Assembly: GCA_030537915.1 (NCBI GenBank)
Contig: JAUNUZ010000011.1
Location: 1-14,545 of the forward strand
DNA: 14,545 nucleotides
DNA from: Micrococcales bacterium
Lineage (GTDB): Bacteria > Actinomycetota > Actinomycetes > Actinomycetales > Dermatophilaceae
Direction: 5' to 3'
In this document: piece after piece, positions 13,921-14,545 of the stretch
Layout: each line of letters opens with the position of its first letter
Position numbering within the stretch: position 1 is the first letter of the stretch
The notes under the pieces: generated by a model
Seen by the model: the letters and a program-made list of their open reading frames with translations, nothing else
What the model was told of the DNA's origin: nothing
Databases searched by the model: none
Program-made: the position numbers and the translations under genes

Positions 13921-14479
13921 AGGGGGGTGAGAAGGCCTGTGCGCCGGCGCGCCAGGTGCGCGTCAGGTCCGAGGAGCCCAGGAAGCGCCCCTCGATCTCG
14001 AGGATCGCCATGCCGTGCGCGAAGGCCCACAGGGCCTGCGCCACGTGCGGGTCCCCCGTCGCGAGGAAGAAGGGCTCCCCCGACCACGCCTCGAGCCCGG
14101 GGCTCAGCAGGTCGCGCGGCAGGTCCGGCCCGGTCGCGAGCCGGTAGCCGTGCGGGCTCGCGAGGGCTGCCTTGCGATAGGCGGCGAGGAGGGCTGCCGC
14201 AGGGGTGCGCCGGCCAGGTCGCGCCACCGCCCGGTGGAGTGCGGCACCCATCTCGGAGAAGGCGTCCTCGACGAGCGCCGCCTGGACGTGCCGCTTGCCG
14301 GGAAAGTGCTTGTAGAGCGAGGGTGCCCGCATCCCCACCTCGTCACCGATCCGGCGCATCGTCAGCGCGTCGGGTCCCTCTGTCTCGAGGACCCGACGGG
14401 CGGTCGCGACGATCTGCGCCTCCCGCTCCGTGCGCTGCCCCCTTGCCGGGGTGGCGCTCGCCGCAATCGGGGCCGTCAC
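13703..14479 (-). CDS. TetR/AcrR family regulator, C-terminus disrupted at serB junction
   Basis: From GTG 14479 the protein starts with a polar tail, then a clear TetR N-terminal helix-turn-helix (about 17-65: IVATARRVLETEG, TMRRIGDEVGM, PSLYKHFPGK). A ligand-binding domain of the WHG type follows, ending in WAFAHGMAILEIEGRF (151-166) and WRAGAQAF (about 176-183), close to where such proteins normally stop. After two prolines (185-186, encoded by the C6 run) the frame enters serB DNA out of frame and runs on for 72 Arg/Gly-rich residues that look non-native. The regulator core (about residues 1-184) is probably intact. Removing one base from the C6 run would instead create an in-frame TetR-SerB fusion of about 324 residues. 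No ribosome site is seen at the GTG, so the start is uncertain. The target is unknown; a repressor of an adjacent gene beyond the window is likely. Confidence 0.75.
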   Translation of the reverse strand: MTAPIAASATPARGQRTEREAQIVATARRVLETEGPDALTMRRIGDEVGMRAPSLYKHFPGKRHVQAALVEDAFSEMGAALHRAVARPGRRTPAAALLAAYRKAALASPHGYRLATGPDLPRDLLSPGLEAWSGEPFFLATGDPHVAQALWAFAHGMAILEIEGRFLGSSDLTRTWRAGAQAFSPPCAGRRRAGERAAGGWTHPGPGLGGLHRGHRADGRRTGDPARHGQPARDHRRCHHRASERPDRRPGRQGADAA

Positions 14480-14545
14480 GGCACTGACAACCGGAAGACG
14501 GGGTGCCGCGGCGCGATCCGGTGCACCTCGTCATCGCTCGAGTCG

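Noticed and set aside
14480..14545. Another gene or promoter at the right edge
   Set aside because: Only 66 bases remain, with no ribosome site, -35/-10 pair or recognisable translation. A loose TGTCA/TGACG repeat at the TetR start was too imperfect to call an operator.

Overview
This is a GC-rich, densely coded stretch with frequent GTG/TTG starts. The gene families point to an aerobic actinomycete (Actinomycetota): an actinobacterial-type SufT end, a DUF3099 protein, an InhA-like enoyl-ACP reductase, a SURF1 protein with two membrane spans, and a c-di-AMP riboswitch in front of an NlpC/P60 hydrolase. My best guess is the Micrococcales (Intrasporangiaceae/Dermatophilaceae-like), but family-level placement is only an impression. 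No plasmid, phage, insertion sequence, CRISPR or RNA gene was seen.

Layout, left to right. (1) 1-92: 3' end of a SufT-type Fe-S assembly gene, then a strong hairpin (116-150). (2) 229-1710 (+): fatty acyl-CoA ligase, followed by a strong terminator (1851-1887). (3) 1918-2454 (-): secreted NlpC/P60 cell-wall hydrolase with a long leader holding a c-di-AMP (ydaO-type) riboswitch and a good promoter. (4) 2890-3849 (-): membrane-anchored zinc metallopeptidase. (5) 4083-8453 (+): an ABC-F ATPase, then an enoyl-CoA hydratase/isomerase whose stop overlaps the start of an ABC exporter half-transporter. (6) 8475-9284 (-): SURF1, divergent from (7) moaA, 9342-10439 (+). (8) 10499-10927 (-): small DUF3099 membrane protein. 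(9) 11075-12672 (+): fabG then an InhA-type fabI, the reductive steps of type II fatty acid synthesis. (10) 12771-13463 (+): protein with a degenerate GNAT-like C-terminus. (11) 13504-14479 (-): the C-terminal half of a phosphoserine phosphatase (serB) joined out of frame to a TetR-family regulator.

Functionally the window is chromosomal housekeeping. Lipid metabolism recurs (acyl-CoA ligase, enoyl-CoA hydratase/isomerase, FabG, FabI), along with envelope remodelling (NlpC/P60, zinc peptidase, exporter), respiratory assembly (SURF1) and molybdenum cofactor synthesis (MoaA). From memory, SufT, an EchA12/ABC-F pair, NlpC/P60 proteins and fabG-inhA also lie within one region of the Mycobacterium tuberculosis chromosome (about Rv1466-Rv1484), so this may be a much-rearranged version of an old actinobacterial neighbourhood.

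I found no convincing new multi-gene system. The oddest feature is the TetR/serB junction at a six-G run (13922-13927). It is either a real deletion fusion or an assembly/sequence error, and it removes the catalytic half of serB. Other points of interest are the riboswitch with its start-site consequence, a near-palindrome in the putative fabG promoter, and an atypical active site in the enoyl-CoA hydratase family protein.
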